Counted from the stretch's first letter, positions 23,792 to 35,553 are shown. The stretch is DNA of 64,000 nt from Mycoplasma miroungigenitalium (GCF_013008635.1 NZ_CP053096.1:186001-250000); one strand, 5' to 3'. Notes: generated from the sequence alone by a model not told the origin. Translations and numbers: made by a program.

Positions 23792-24721
23792 TTATTCACA
23801 ATATTTTTTATATTCTGAATATCCCGCTTCATCCATTTCTTCATATGGAACAAACTTTAATGCTGCGCCATTAATGCAATATCTTAATCCACCCTTGTCT
23901 TCGGGGCCATCGTTAAACACGTGACCAAGATGATTATTTCCCACACCAGATCTCACCTCTGTACGTACCATGTTGTGTGAATTATCTTCTAAATATTCAA
24001 CACTGTCTTTCGAAATAGGTTTAGAAAAACTTGGTCATCCACAGCCGGCATCGAATTTATCGCTCGATGAGAATAATGCTTCACCACTAATTTGCTCAAC
24101 ATAAATACCTCGTCTATATTCTTTGTTCAATCCAGATGTATACGGTCTTTCTGTAGCATTATTTTTTAACACATCAAAACTTAATGATGATAAATTAAGC
24201 TCATTGTTTATTTGTTTCAAAATTTTATTTTCGTTTTCATCAAGATTATAATCAGTATTTAAGTCCACGTGGCAATAACCACTAGGATTTTTATCTAAAT
24301 AATCTTGGTGATAATCTTCTGCCACAACGAAATGTTTTAATGGTTGCAGTTCAACACAAAAATTCTTAAAAATTTTCTTTTTTGTGTCAAATATTTTTTC
24401 AATAAATATTTTATCTTCATCTTTGGTGTAATAAACTCCGGTTCTATATTGTGTACCGATGTCATTTCCTTGTTTATTCAAAGATTCGGGATCTATTAAT
24501 CTAAAGAAATGAAGCAATAATTCTCCCAACGATACTGAATTTGAGTCGTATACAACCTTCACGGTTTCGGCATGCAGGGTATTTTTTAAATTTTTATATG
24601 TTGCATTTTCATCTAATCCATTTGCATACCCAGAAACTGCATCTATTACTCCTGACACTCTTGAAAAATAGGCTTCAATTCCTCAGAAACAACCCCCAGC
24701 TAAATAAATAGTTTTATTCAT
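23792..24721 (-). CDS. msrAB: Fused peptide-methionine sulfoxide reductase MsrA-MsrB
   Basis: A 309-residue fusion that repairs both S- and R-methionine sulfoxide. MsrA (1-about 160) has GGCFWGIEA with catalytic Cys11. MsrB follows with the GCGWPSF segment, [13 protein letters not shown] and RYCING carrying catalytic Cys282. The zinc CxxC pairs of some MsrB proteins are not seen. Two conserved Trp codons (in GGCFWG and GCGW) are TGA. It has a GGAGG site and is a stand-alone gene between the convergent permease and deoB. Confidence 0.95.
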
Positions 24722-24776
24722 ATTCCTCCTTGTTCGGGAGTATTTTATCATGAAAACCATTCTGCATAATAAACAA

Positions 24777-24800
24777 AAAAACACGTTTTTATACGTGTTT
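24777..24800 (-). terminator. Terminator of the - strand genes ending at deoB
   Basis: AAACACGT (24779-24786) pairs with ACGTGTTT (24793-24800); the - strand copy is followed by a T-run. Confidence 0.8.
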
Positions 24801-24814
24801 AAAGAAAATTTAAA

Positions 24815-26005
24815 TTAAACTAATTGATCGAAAATGTCATCACCGGTTTCAGTAACAATAGGACAATTTCAGTTTCTTGCAACTATGTTACCAGTTGTTC
24901 CTAATCCCTCAACATCTTTTAATACTTTTGGAGATTTAAATGATTTAGAGAATATAGTTAAAGGCAGCATTTCTCTTGTGTGGTTGAAACCAGGATATAA
25001 TGGGTCATTACCATGGTCTGATGTCATGATCAATAAATCATCTTCTTTCATTGCATTAATTAAAGCCCCGATTTTTGAGTCTAATAAAGCAATGTTTGAA
25101 GCATAACCGTCCACATCTCTACGGTGTCCATAGTGTGAGTCAAATTGAACTAAGTTTGTGAAAATAAATTTGTCAACTGTGTCTTTCATTGCTTCTTCAA
25201 TTGTGATATCCATTGCGTGAGCATCCCCATCTGAATGGATAGCTCTTGAAACACCTTGACCAACAAAGATATCATTAATTTTACCAACAGCAACGACTTC
25301 AACACCAGCTCTTTGTAAATCGTTTAGAATCAATTCACGAGGTTGGTTTGCGTAATCGTGACGATTAAATGTTCTCTTGTATTTTCCATTTTCATCTGTA
25401 ATGAAAGGTCTAACAATAATTCTACCAACATTTCATTCTGGTCTAGATGAACAAATTTCTCTAGCTGCTTTTCCATAACGGTATAAATTGTCTAATCCGA
25501 TTCATTCTTCATGAGCAGCAATTTGTAGAACTGAGTCCATTGAAGTATAAATAATAATTGCTCCAGTTTCTTTTTGTTCTTGAGCAAATTCGTCGATGAT
25601 TTCTGTACCGGAACCGCTTCTGTTGCAAATAATTTTACGTCCGTCAAATGCTTTTGATAATTCAGCAACTAAGTCTTCTGGGAAACCATTTTCGGTAAAT
25701 GTTGGGAATGGAACTAATGTTTTGATACCCATCATTTCTCAGTGACCTGCCAAAGTGTCTTTAGCATTTGAAACTTCTTGAATTCTTGACATGTATGCCA
25801 ATGGTTTACGTACATGGTAATTTCCTTCTAATGTGGTTACATTACCGATACCAAGTTTTTTTCAATTATCTATGAAAAACATTGCGCTTTTTGAAGCAGA
25901 TAAAATGGTGTTAGCGCCTTTATCACCAAATGCTGTTTGATCGCGGTCAGGGCCAATTCCCAAACCGTCTGTAACGATCATAAAAATACGATTAAATTTT
26001 GCCAT
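24815..26005 (-). CDS. deoB: Phosphopentomutase
   Basis: A 396-residue alkaline-phosphatase-fold enzyme that interconverts (deoxy)ribose-1-phosphate and -5-phosphate. Visible are the N-terminal metal site [10 protein letters not shown], the AGHWEMMG segment, the [11 protein letters not shown] metal site and the C-terminal TSDHGNDP with NHTRE. It links DeoD and Pdp, which release pentose-1-phosphates, with DeoC. It is unlinked from the deoD-pdp-deoC operon by 12 kb. It ends the recO-DHH-DHH-deoB run of - strand genes and has its own AGGAG site. Confidence 0.95.
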
Positions 26006-26013
26006 GATAACTC

Positions 26014-26991
26014 CTATTTATTTTCTTTTTGTCAACGTAATACTTCTTCATTACAGTCATCGATAACTTTTTCAACGTCATCAAAAGTTGAAATCATCGA
26101 ACCTGAAGCGCGGTCGTGTCCTCCGCCGCCTCATTTTAAAGCAACGTTTCTAACGATTGGTCCGTTCGAACGGTATTCACAACGAATCATACCGTTTTCT
26201 TCTTCGTTAAACGAAACTCAAATTGGGTATCCCTTAATATTACCAATCATATTTGGACGAGCCATATCGTTAGGTTTTTTACCTAGATTTGCTGTCGTTT
26301 TGTAATCAACCTGAATATATGCAACTTGACCTTTTGTTTTTAGTGATGACATTAAAGTTGATTGAACTTTTAAGTCTTCTAAACTTGTTTGTGCAAGTCC
26401 AAGGAATATTTTTTCTGCGTTTAAATTATTTTTATATAAGTGCGCAACTAATTCGTGAGTTCTTGCAGAAGTATCTGAGAACTGGAATCTACCAGAATCA
26501 GTAACTATTCCAAGAAACACAAAATTTGCGGCTTTTTCTGTAATTTTTCATTTCATTTGAAATGCTAATTCAGCAATCATTTCAGCAGCTGCAATTCTGT
26601 TTTCTTCTAATCAAACAGTAACTTTATCTAAATCATCTTCATTTGGATGATGGTCAATTCTTAATGTTTCAGCAAATAAATTTTTATCTAAAACTTCACG
26701 ATTAAAAATTCTTTCTTTTTGGTTTGCGTCAACAACGACACCAAGCGATTTTTTCAAAATTTCATCTGATGGTATTTCGTCGAAATCTAAATCTAAAAAG
26801 TTACTAAATAAACCGCTTGAATTTCCGATAGCATAAACTTTTTTATTTGGGTAATTTTCCCTTAATAATTCTCTAAGACCAAATTGACTTCCTAAACAGT
26901 CTCCGTCAGGACGAATGTGGTGAAAAATTACGATTGAGTCATATTGTTCTAATTTTTTAGCGGCATCTTGTCATGTGCCTGTATTTTCCAT
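26014..26991 (-). CDS. DHH-DHHA1 phosphoesterase (NrnA/MgpA type), copy 1
   Basis: A 325-residue DHH family protein: RPDGDCLGSQ, VVDANQ, the DHH motif IDHHPN, and the DHHA1 end GGGGHDRASG. NrnA-like proteins degrade 2-5 nt RNA (nanoRNA) and dephosphorylate pAp. In mycoplasmas such proteins are often called MgpA. It starts 5 bp after the stop of its paralogue, with a GGGAGG site. The two proteins share the whole domain plan, so they arose by tandem duplication. Which activity each copy holds is not readable. Confidence 0.88.
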
Positions 26992-26996
26992 TTTCA

Positions 26997-27965
26997 CTAT
27001 TTAGCCTCCCATCTTGTAATTGCATCATTTAATTCACGAACCACTTGGTCAACTTCGTCAAATGATTTTATTGTACATCCAGCAGCATTGGCGTGTCCGC
27101 CACCTTCATATTTATTAGCAACCTCATTAACTAACGGTCCATTTGACCGCAATCTACAACGAACTGAACCGTCTGCTTGTTCGACAAAAAATGCTCAACA
27201 TGCGTTATCTTCTATATTTGCTAATTCATTTACTGAAACTGCCGCTTTAAGGTCATTAAAACCAAATTCTTCTTGAACGGCTTTAGTTGCTAGAAAATAA
27301 AGTACTCTTCCTTGCTTTTTAAAATTAGAAAGAATGTAACCAGAATATTTAATATCCTTTACTGTTCTTTTTCCTAATTCTCTGTGCAATTGAGAAGGGT
27401 CAATTCCGCCTTGTTCTTGTAGGAATGCGGCCAATCTATATGTTCTAGGTGATGTGTCTGCATACATGAATCTTCCAGAATCGGTAACTATTCCTAAAAA
27501 TGTGTGTTTAGCAGCTTTTTCGCTAACTTTTCAACCTGCGTCAAAAGCAATTTGTGCAACTTGTTCCGCCGCAGCAACATAGTGCTCATCAACGAAAAGA
27601 TAATCGTATTCAACATCACTACCGTTTGGGTGATGATCAATTCTTAATTTGGCAGTAAATTTATCAGTTAATAATAAATCACCGTTTTGAATACGATCTG
27701 AACTTGATGCATCAACAACAATTGCTAACGAATCATTGAAATCGATGTTTTCCACAGTGTCAAATTGATAATTCATAAAATTGTAAGTATCGTTATTATC
27801 ACCGGGTGTAAAAACATTTTTTTCAGGAAAATTATCTTTAATCATTTGTGCTAATCCGTGTTGAGAACCTAAACAGTCTCCATCGGGACGAACATGATGA
27901 AAAATGACAATATTCTTGTATTTTTTGATTGCTTCAATAGCAACCAAACTTGATCCTATTTTCAT
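26997..27965 (-). CDS. DHH-DHHA1 phosphoesterase (NrnA/MgpA type), copy 2
   Basis: A 322-residue paralogue of the next gene downstream: RPDGDCLGSQ, VVDASS, RIDHHPNGSD, TDSGRF and a DHHA1 end EGGGHANAAG. The start was set at 27965, after a good AGGAG site, though the frame stays open upstream. It likely acts on nanoRNA, pAp or cyclic dinucleotide breakdown products. The DHHA1 glycine run (EGGGHANAAG) differs from copy 1 (GGGGHDRASG), which could mark different substrates. Confidence 0.88.
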
Positions 27966-28134
27966 AAATATCTCCTCTATTTTTGTATTTATTAAGTATT
28001 TTACATTATACCTTTTAATCAATTATTAGATAATAGATAAAATATTAAATAAGGAAACATTAACACAAAATAAATTCAGTAATTAAGGTTTATGATTTCC
28101 TTTTTTAACTGAAAAATGTGTGTATTGGTTAAAA

Positions 28135-28827
28135 TTAATTTCTTAAAAACTCAATGTTAATACCATTATGTTCCAAATGATCTAATAATTCTGCATATAG
28201 ATAATTTGTTATCGCATCGTTTGACATAGATAAAAATTTATCCAAGTCGCTAAATAAATAATAAATTGATTTTAATTCTTTGTTTCATCTTTGACTCGTG
28301 CTGTGTTTCGAACATAAAAAACCACCTTCATAATAGCTAAAATCACATAAATCATAAGAACCTGAGCATGCACAACACTTAGATGTTATTGGAGCAATAC
28401 CAAAATAACTCAGCGATTGTGCAAGAATAAATAGCAATAGCCTTTTATTTAACCCTTCACCTAATCGATGGATAATTTGAAAATATGCATTATAAACTGG
28501 TAAAGATTTTGACTTTAGTGATTTAAAGATTTTTAAACATCTAGTTAAAAAAACTAGGTTTAAATTGTTTGAGTAATCCAACGAGTATAATGTTGTCGAT
28601 TTCTTTAACCTTCCGATTGATCCTTTTTGTCTCGCTTTAAAATATTCAATTTCTACACACGAGCCCAATAATAAATTAGCTCTATTTTTTGATTCGGGTT
28701 TATTAATCCCTTTTGCCAATAGTCTGATGGGGCCACTGGGTCCGAAAAAATCAACAAGCCCATCCGATGAACCTGTTGGAGAATCCGAAATATTAATTAC
28801 AATTACTTTTTCGATTGTTTCGGCCAT
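28135..28827 (-). CDS. recO: DNA repair protein RecO
   Basis: A 230-residue protein matching RecO: N-terminal OB fold with FFGPSGPIRLLAKGI, a helical centre, and a Cys cluster (KCCACSG, later C-x15-C-SK) typical of the RecO zinc site. RecO loads RecA at gaps with RecR. Start 28827 follows TTGGAGAAAATT. The 107 bp between its stop and the following gene contain no clear terminator. The mycoplasma RecO family is divergent, so the call rests on length, fold pattern and Cys cluster. Confidence 0.8.
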
Positions 28828-28932
28828 AATTTTCTCCAATTCTTTAAATTAATTATATAATATAAAAACTTAGTTTTAAAATTAAGGCTCAAATCTAAAA
28901 CTAAGATATTAATTTAATAAAACGGAGGCGAT

Positions 28933-29220
28933 GTGAATAAATCAGAAGTCAGCAAGATTTTTATAGATATTTTGGAATCCACACCAGGTGTCTATAGTAT
29001 TCAATGTAAGCAAGATGAGACGAATCAATGTCCTGAATGCGTCATAATAAATCAATATGATACGACATGGGATTTTACCGCAACTATAACATTAATTAAA
29101 AATAGTAATTGCAAAAATATTGTGTCATCAATAAATTCTTTGCTAAGATTTGCTCTTAGAAAGAATAACCAAAAATTAGGAAAACTTAATATTTTTATAG
29201 GAGGTCTAAATAATGATTAA
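28933..29220 (+). CDS. Asp23/YloU-family protein
   Basis: A 95-residue protein starting with GTG behind a GGAGG site (spacing 4). An ATG 2 bp upstream is in another frame and gives only 11 codons. The pattern of STPGVYSI, a beta hairpin FTATITLI and ending KLGKLNIFIGGLN resembles Asp23/Gls24/YloU proteins. In Firmicutes yloU directly precedes yloV (fakA), and here it overlaps fakA by 8 bp, which strongly supports the identification. Function is unknown; Asp23 is envelope-stress related in Staphylococcus. Confidence 0.65.
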   Translation: MNKSEVSKIFIDILESTPGVYSIQCKQDETNQCPECVIINQYDTTWDFTATITLIKNSNCKNIVSSINSLLRFALRKNNQKLGKLNIFIGGLNND

Positions 29221-30832
29221 TAAATTAGACGGTAAAATTTTCTATGATCTGTGTTTATCAGGTGCAAATAACTTGATAAATAATAAAAATAAAATCGATG
29301 CTTTGAATGTCTTCCCAGTCCCAGATGGCGACACAGGAACAAATATGTCATCGACAGTTAAGTCAGCAATTGACGGTATTAATCGAGATTCAAGTGATTT
29401 GGGATTGGTCTCTCAAAAATTCAGTAAAAGTATGCTATTTGGTGCTCGTGGAAACTCGGGAGTTATTTTAAGTCAAATTTTCAAAGGTTTCTCAATCGCG
29501 TTTGAAGGAAAAACAAGCGTTGACATTGAAGGGCTACTAAATGGATTTAAAAAAGCTACCGAAAAAGCATATGGTTCAGTGTTAAAACCAATTGAAGGTA
29601 CAATCCTAACCGTAATAAGAGAAACAACTGAAGAACTAGAAAAAATTGTAGACAAGAAAACAACATTCGAGGTATTTTTTGAATTAGCTGAAAAATTTGC
29701 AAGAAAATCTTGTGATAACACACCAAATAAATTAAAAATTCTGCGCGAGGTCGGCGTAACTGACTCTGGCGGGGAAGGGTTTTACTCAATAATCGTAGGG
29801 ATGAACTCTTTCTTAAAAGGTCAACCAATCCAAATAGTAGAAAATAATTCATCAACAGATTCATTTATTCAAAGTGGTGAAGTATATGAAGGAGAATTCG
29901 GTTATTGCACAGAGTTTATTATTGAATTAAATGAAGTAAGCGAATTCAAAAAATCTCAATTCGAAAAATCTGTTGGTAAAATTGCTACAAGTTTAGTTGT
30001 TGTACAAGACAACGAAATTGTAAAGGTTCATGGACACACATTAAAACCAGGCGAATTATTGAATTTTGGTCAAAAATATGGAGAATTCATCAAAATCAAA
30101 TCAGAAAATATGAGTTTACAAGCTGAACAAGCAAGAAACAAAAATGTAATTATTAGTTCAAACGACGAAGACGAAAAAGAATGCGCGATTATTTCATGTA
30201 ACCTGGGTAACGGCATTATTTCGAGAATGAAAGAATTGGGTTGTGATGCAATTGTTGAAAGCGGTCAAACACAAAACCCATCAGCACAAGATATTGTTGA
30301 CGCAATTAATTCAGTTAATGCTAAAAACGTTTTCGTTTTACCTAACAACTCAAATATCTTTCTAGCTGCTGAACAAGCCGGAAAAATTATTAATAATAAA
30401 AACGTTTATATTATTCAATCAAAGAGTCAACTTCAAGGAATAAGTGCTATGCTGAACTTCAATCACGAGTCAAGCGCAGAAGAAAACTTAGATTTATTAT
30501 CGGAAGCTATTAAAACAGTTCAAACGGGCGAAATAACACAAGCCACAAGAACAACAAAACTTAACAATGTGAAGATTAAAGAAGGCCATTTTATCGGTTT
30601 AACAGACCATAAAATTGTTACATGTCAGCCTTCATACATTGAGGCAACTAAAGATTTACTAAAGAAAACAATTAAACCAGATCATGAATTAATAACTATT
30701 TATTACGGGAATGATATCTCAGAAATGGATGCAAACGAAATTCAAAACTTTATCGAAAGTCGTTACGATGTAGAGGTTGAAGTTGTAAATGGAGCACAAC
30801 CAAATTACCACTTCATCATAGGATTTGAATAA
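29213..30832 (+). CDS. fakA: Fatty-acid kinase subunit FakA (YloV, DAK2 domain)
   Basis: A 539-residue protein: N-terminal DAK2 ATP-binding domain with VPDGDTGTNM (37-45; Asp residues bind Mg-ATP), a linker, and a C-terminal FakA/EDD-like domain. With a DegV (FakB) partner it phosphorylates imported fatty acids to acyl-phosphate. PlsX, the next gene, interconverts acyl-phosphate and acyl-ACP, so the operon joins fatty acid scavenging to phospholipid synthesis. It has a strong AGGAGG site and no TGA codons. yloU is upstream. Confidence 0.92.
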   Translation: MINKLDGKIFYDLCLSGANNLINNKNKIDALNVFPVPDGDTGTNMSSTVKSAIDGINRDSSDLGLVSQKFSKSMLFGARGNSGVILSQIFKGFSIAFEGKTSVDIEGLLNGFKKATEKAYGSVLKPIEGTILTVIRETTEELEKIVDKKTTFEVFFELAEKFARKSCDNTPNKLKILREVGVTDSGGEGFYSIIVGMNSFLKGQPIQIVENNSSTDSFIQSGEVYEGEFGYCTEFIIELNEVSEFKKSQFEKSVGKIATSLVVVQDNEIVKVHGHTLKPGELLNFGQKYGEFIKIKSENMSLQAEQARNKNVIISSNDEDEKECAIISCNLGNGIISRMKELGCDAIVESGQTQNPSAQDIVDAINSVNAKNVFVLPNNSNIFLAAEQAGKIINNKNVYIIQSKSQLQGISAMLNFNHESSAEENLDLLSEAIKTVQTGEITQATRTTKLNNVKIKEGHFIGLTDHKIVTCQPSYIEATKDLLKKTIKPDHELITIYYGNDISEMDANEIQNFIESRYDVEVEVVNGAQPNYHFIIGFE

Positions 30833-30834
30833 AT

Positions 30835-31857
30835 ATGGCTGATAAAAGTAAAAAATATACAATAGCATTTGATATAAACGGCAATGATAATGGAATAAAA
30901 GCCGCAGTTGTCGCATCTTATCAATTTGCTTTACAAAACCCAAATTTTGAAATTATTTTAGTTGGGCCTGAAAACGAAATTTTAAGCATTCACGTCCCTG
31001 ATATCAAAGAAAAACCCCGAAATATCTCAATAATTAACAACGACAAAATTGCTTTAAATCCTGAAAATATCAGGGCTTCGCTTCATGAAGAAACCTCAAT
31101 GAATACAGCTATTGAATTAGTTAGAGAAAACAAGGCTGATGCTGTTTTAAGTTCAGGTAATAGTGGTTTGTATCTAGCTCTAAATACATTTAAGCTAAAA
31201 AGATTAGAAAACGTGTCAAGAGCGGCGTTTATGCCAATAATGCCCACAATAACAGGAAGAAAATTCTTAATGTTAGATGTTGGCGCCAATATAGATACTA
31301 AACCTGAATATTTAGTTGAATGGGCTAACATTGCAAACGTTTTCGCAAAAATTATGTTGCAAATTAAAACACCTCGTGTTAGTTTGATAAATATTGGTAC
31401 CGAGGATAATAAAGGTTTAGAAATCATACGTCAAGCACATTCGATGTTAAAAGAATCAAAAGCAATAAATTACATCGGTTTTAGAGAACCGCGTGAAATT
31501 CTAAATGCAGTTTGTGATGTCGCAGTTATTGACGGGTATGGTGGTAATTTAGTTTTAAAAAGTCTTGAGGGAGCAATTTTAAGTTTTAAATCTTTATTAA
31601 AAAGCAAAATATTGGCTTCACCAATAAGAAAATTAGGCTACTTACTAGCAAAAAACGCATTTAATGACGTTGCAGAAACATTAGACTACAGAAATGTTGG
31701 CGCTGCTTGAGTTATTGGAGTAAATGGTGTTGCAATAAAATCACATGGTGGTAGTGATGATAAAGCATACACTGGGGCATTAAACCAAATTAAAATTGCA
31801 TTAGAAAACAATATTTTAAGCAAGGTGAAAGAATCTGTAAAGGATTTAAATGAATAA
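30835..31857 (+). CDS. plsX: Phosphate acyltransferase PlsX
   Basis: A 340-residue protein with the PlsX pattern: GNDNGIKAA near the start, VLSSGNSG, ALNTFKL, FLMLDVGANID, NIGTEDNKG, and the C-terminal DGYGGNLVLKSLEG. It makes acyl-phosphate from acyl-ACP for PlsY. The typical N-terminal AVDxMGGD is replaced by AFDINGND, a conservative but noticeable change. It starts 2 bp after fakA and overlaps rnc by 8 bp. Confidence 0.92.
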
Positions 31858-32542
31858 AAAAGCTACTGAAGAATTTTTTGCATTTTTGAATAGATATTCA
31901 ATTTTACCTAAAAAAATGTCATATTATGCTGTTGCTTTTACCCACCCAAGCTATGCAAAAACCATTAAAAACAAACAACTCGAAGATTATCAAAGTATGG
32001 AATTTTTAGGAGATTCTATTCTACAGTTCTTATCTTCAATATATTTGTATAGAGAATATGAAAATAGTAACCCTGGAAATTTATCGCTAATGAGAACTAA
32101 ATTAGTATCAACTAAAAGTCTAAATAATTTAAGCGAAAAATTAAACCTTAAACAATTTCTTCTAACCGGACCGGGATTAATGCACGAAGAAATTCTAAAA
32201 TCAGTAAAAGTTGGAGCTGATATCTTTGAATCGTTTATAGGCGCCTTATTTTTAGACCAAGGTCTGCAAAAAGTAAATAGTTTTTTACAGCAAACATTAT
32301 TTAAAACAAAAATAGATGAGTCTAATCTTAAAGACTCAAAAACATTATTCCAAGAATACATCCAATCATTTTCGAGAAATTCAGTGATTTACAATACAAC
32401 TCAAAATGATTCAAACACTTTTCACTCAAAAGCTATACATGATAACAACATTTATGGCGAAGGTGAGGGGAAAAATAAATTAGAAGCAGAAGAGCAAGCT
32501 GCTAAAAACGCATTAACAAAACTTGCTAACACTGATGAATAA
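31850..32542 (+). CDS. rnc: Ribonuclease III
   Basis: A 230-residue RNase III. The catalytic signature is SMEFLGDSIL (49-58, Glu and Asp metal ligands), with VGADIFESFIGALFLD carrying the second acidic pair, then a C-terminal dsRNA-binding domain (about 160-230) ending in GEGKNKLEAEEQAAKNAL. It processes rRNA precursors and structured mRNAs. It is located between plsX and smc, as in Bacillus. It is translationally coupled to plsX. Confidence 0.96.
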   Translation: MNKKATEEFFAFLNRYSILPKKMSYYAVAFTHPSYAKTIKNKQLEDYQSMEFLGDSILQFLSSIYLYREYENSNPGNLSLMRTKLVSTKSLNNLSEKLNLKQFLLTGPGLMHEEILKSVKVGADIFESFIGALFLDQGLQKVNSFLQQTLFKTKIDESNLKDSKTLFQEYIQSFSRNSVIYNTTQNDSNTFHSKAIHDNNIYGEGEGKNKLEAEEQAAKNALTKLANTDE

Positions 32543-32569
32543 CCTCGAATTATTCAAAACGGAGGAAAA

Positions 32570-35545
32570 ATGAAATTAATAAAAGTTGAAGCACACGGGT
32601 TTAAATCGTTTGCTGACCCAATATCTTTAAGATTCGATGGAGGAGTAGCCGGAATCGTTGGACCTAATGGTTCTGGTAAATCTAATATTAATGACGCAAT
32701 AAGATGAGTTCTTGGGGAAAGAAGTGCTAAAGAATTACGGGGAGATAAAATGGATGATGTTATCTTCCAAGGTTCTCAAACCGCGAAGCCACTGGATCGT
32801 GCGGAAGTTACATTAACATTTGATAATAAAGACGGACAAAACTCAATCCCACATGAAATATTTACAATATCTCGTGTTCTTGAAAGAGGTAACGGCACAA
32901 ATAAATATTATTTAAATGGTGAAGAATGCCGTCAAAAAGACATACTAGAAATAGCTATGGAATCTGGAATAGGAAAATCTTCCTTAGCCATTATTTCTCA
33001 AGGTACTGTTTCAGATATTGCCCAATCAACACCAGAACAACGTAAAGCAATTTTTGAAGAAGCTGCCGGAGTTTCAAAGTACAAATTTAAGAAAAAAGAA
33101 GCTTTAAGCAAACTAGCAAAAACTCAAGAAGGTTTAGACCAAATAACATTAGTTATTGCCGAAATCGAAAGAAAATTAATACCCTTGAGAAAACAAGCTG
33201 AGAAAGCAAAAATTTATATCACTAAAACCGAAGAGCTAAAAGAAGTTGAAGTAGGTTTATTAGTGCATAATATTAAAACTTATGGGTCAACATACGAAAG
33301 CTTAACTCAAGAGCTTGAAGGTGTTTCCGAAACCAAAATTGACCTCGAAGAAAGAATCAAGGAAGCCGAAGCCAAAATTTCCCAAAATACTGGATTTAGA
33401 ATTGAAGAACAAAAAATTGCTGATCAATTAAGCAAAGAATTAAAAGAAGTTGAAGAAAGACTTCGTAACATTGATTTAGTTTTGGCGAAAGAAACTGCTC
33501 GTGAAAGATTAATTGCTCAAGGCGAAATTGAAGTAAGTGTTGAAGAGAGAATTAAAGCTTTTCAAAAACTAGCAGCTCAACACACTGGAAATATTAAAAA
33601 TATCGAAAGACAAATGGAAGTGTTGAATTTAAGATATCAAGAAAACAACGTGGAAATTGCAAAACTTGATGAAGAAGTTGGATTATTAAACATTCAAAAA
33701 AATAAAAAAGACAGTGACTTAGTTAAGGTAAGAACTCATCTTCACGTTTTAGAACAACAACGGGAAGGCAATACGATGCTTTATAAAGGAACCAAAACTA
33801 TTTTGGAAAATAAAGCATACTTCGGAAAACCTTTAAAAGGTACTGTTGCAGATTTGATTAAAGTTGATAACGAATACTTGCGTGCTATTGATGTCATTTT
33901 GAGTAGTGCAGCCCAACATTTAGTTGTCGATAAATCAGAAACTGCAGTTAAAGCTGTTAACTTTTTAAAACAAAACGATGGTGGACGGGCAACTTTTATC
34001 CCTCTTTCATCAATTCAACCAAAATCTGTTAGAGATGATCATTTACTTGCTGTTCAAGGCCATCCTGGTTTCGTCGCTGTAGCCTCTGAATTGGTATATT
34101 CTGCTCCTGAGTACGAAATACTTAAAAAATTCTTACTTGGTAATGTAATCGTAGCATCTGACATTGAACAAGCTAATAAAATTTCAAACATACTTGAACG
34201 TCGTTATATGATAGTAACATTGGAAGGCGATACAATAAGAGCCGGGGGTGTTATTGTTGGCGGGGCAAAAGTTCAAACACAAAGTTTATTAGGCTTCGAA
34301 GAAAAAATTGAAGAACTAAAAAAACTTATTCCTGGATTGAATGCTCAAATACAACTAGCCATCACTAAATTAAATGAAGTTAAAAACAAAAGAAAACAAG
34401 CCTTTGATTTAGCGACATCATTACAAAATGAAATTTCAACCTTAAAAAGCAAAAAAATTAATGAACAATTCACTTTAGATGAGTTAAATCTAAAATTATC
34501 AAATTTAAACGCCCGAATAGTTGAATTAAGTGAAGAAAAAGAATCTTCATTAGCAAATTCTAAGGCTGATGTAGAACTTTTAAACACACGTAAAGTGACA
34601 TTACTTTCTGAATTAAATGCAAAAGAAAATAGAATTAGAAGTTTAACCATTGATTTAGACCAACTAAATATTGTTAAAAATGACTATAGTTCAACTCTTA
34701 ATAAATTAATTCAATCATTTGCTCAAAAACTGACTCAAAAAGACAAATCAAAGATGCTATTAGATCAATCAAGAGAGCGTCTAGCAAGTCAATATAAAAT
34801 GACATTTGAAGCCGCTTCAGAACAATATAATTTAGTAATGAATCAAGAAGATGCAGAAGACTTTGTTTGAACTTTAAGAGAAGAAATTGATAAATTAGGT
34901 TCAGTCAATATCGAATCACTTGAAACATTAATTGAAGAAGAAGCAAGATACAATAAGTTAGCTGAAGGAGAAAGAGAACTTTCAGAAGCTAAACAAACTC
35001 TTGAAAACGCTATCGCGGACATTGATAAAGTTATTACTACTAGATTAGTAAATATTGTTAACGATGTTAATGGACCATTCAATGAAGTATTTGCCACTAT
35101 GCTTGGTGGTGGCCGTGCCGAGTTATATTGAACTGACCCTAATGATATATTAGAATCAGGTATAGAAATTAAGGCTCAACCCCCAGGAAAAAATATTGCG
35201 AACCTTAAATTATTTTCTGGTGGAGAAAAATCTCTAATTGCAATATCATTGCTATTCGGAATTCTAAAAGCTCGCCCACTTCCATTGTGTATATTAGACG
35301 AAGTTGAAGCAGCACTTGATGAAGCCAATGTTGTAAGATACGCAGAATATCTACAAGAGTTAAAAGAAAAAACACAATTTATAGTTATTACCCACCGTCA
35401 CGGAACAATGTCGAGAGTTGACTCTCTATTTGGTGCAACTATGCAAAACCGTGGAATTACAACATTCTTCAGCCTAGAGTTGGCAGAGGCTAAAAAACTT
35501 GTTGATGATGAACAAATTGAACTAGATATTCCAGATGGTGAATAA
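32570..35545 (+). CDS. smc: Chromosome-condensing SMC ATPase
   Basis: A 991-residue SMC protein. The Walker A head GPNGSGKSN (31-39) is followed by long coiled coils. A hinge around LKGTVADLIKVDNEYLRAI leads to the second coiled coil, and the C-terminal head has the LFSGGEKSL signature and LDEVEAALDEAN Walker B. It is about 150-190 residues shorter than Bacillus SMC, chiefly in the coiled coils, as is common in mollicutes. It acts with ScpA/ScpB in chromosome segregation. It has a GGAGG site 27 bp after rnc. Confidence 0.96.
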
Positions 35546-35553
35546 TAAATACC

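Noticed and set aside
28028-28134. Possible long stem (AAGGAAA...TTTCCTT) between the DHH genes and recO
   Set aside because: The loop is about 40 nt with weak pairing and no proper T-run; not convincing as a terminator.
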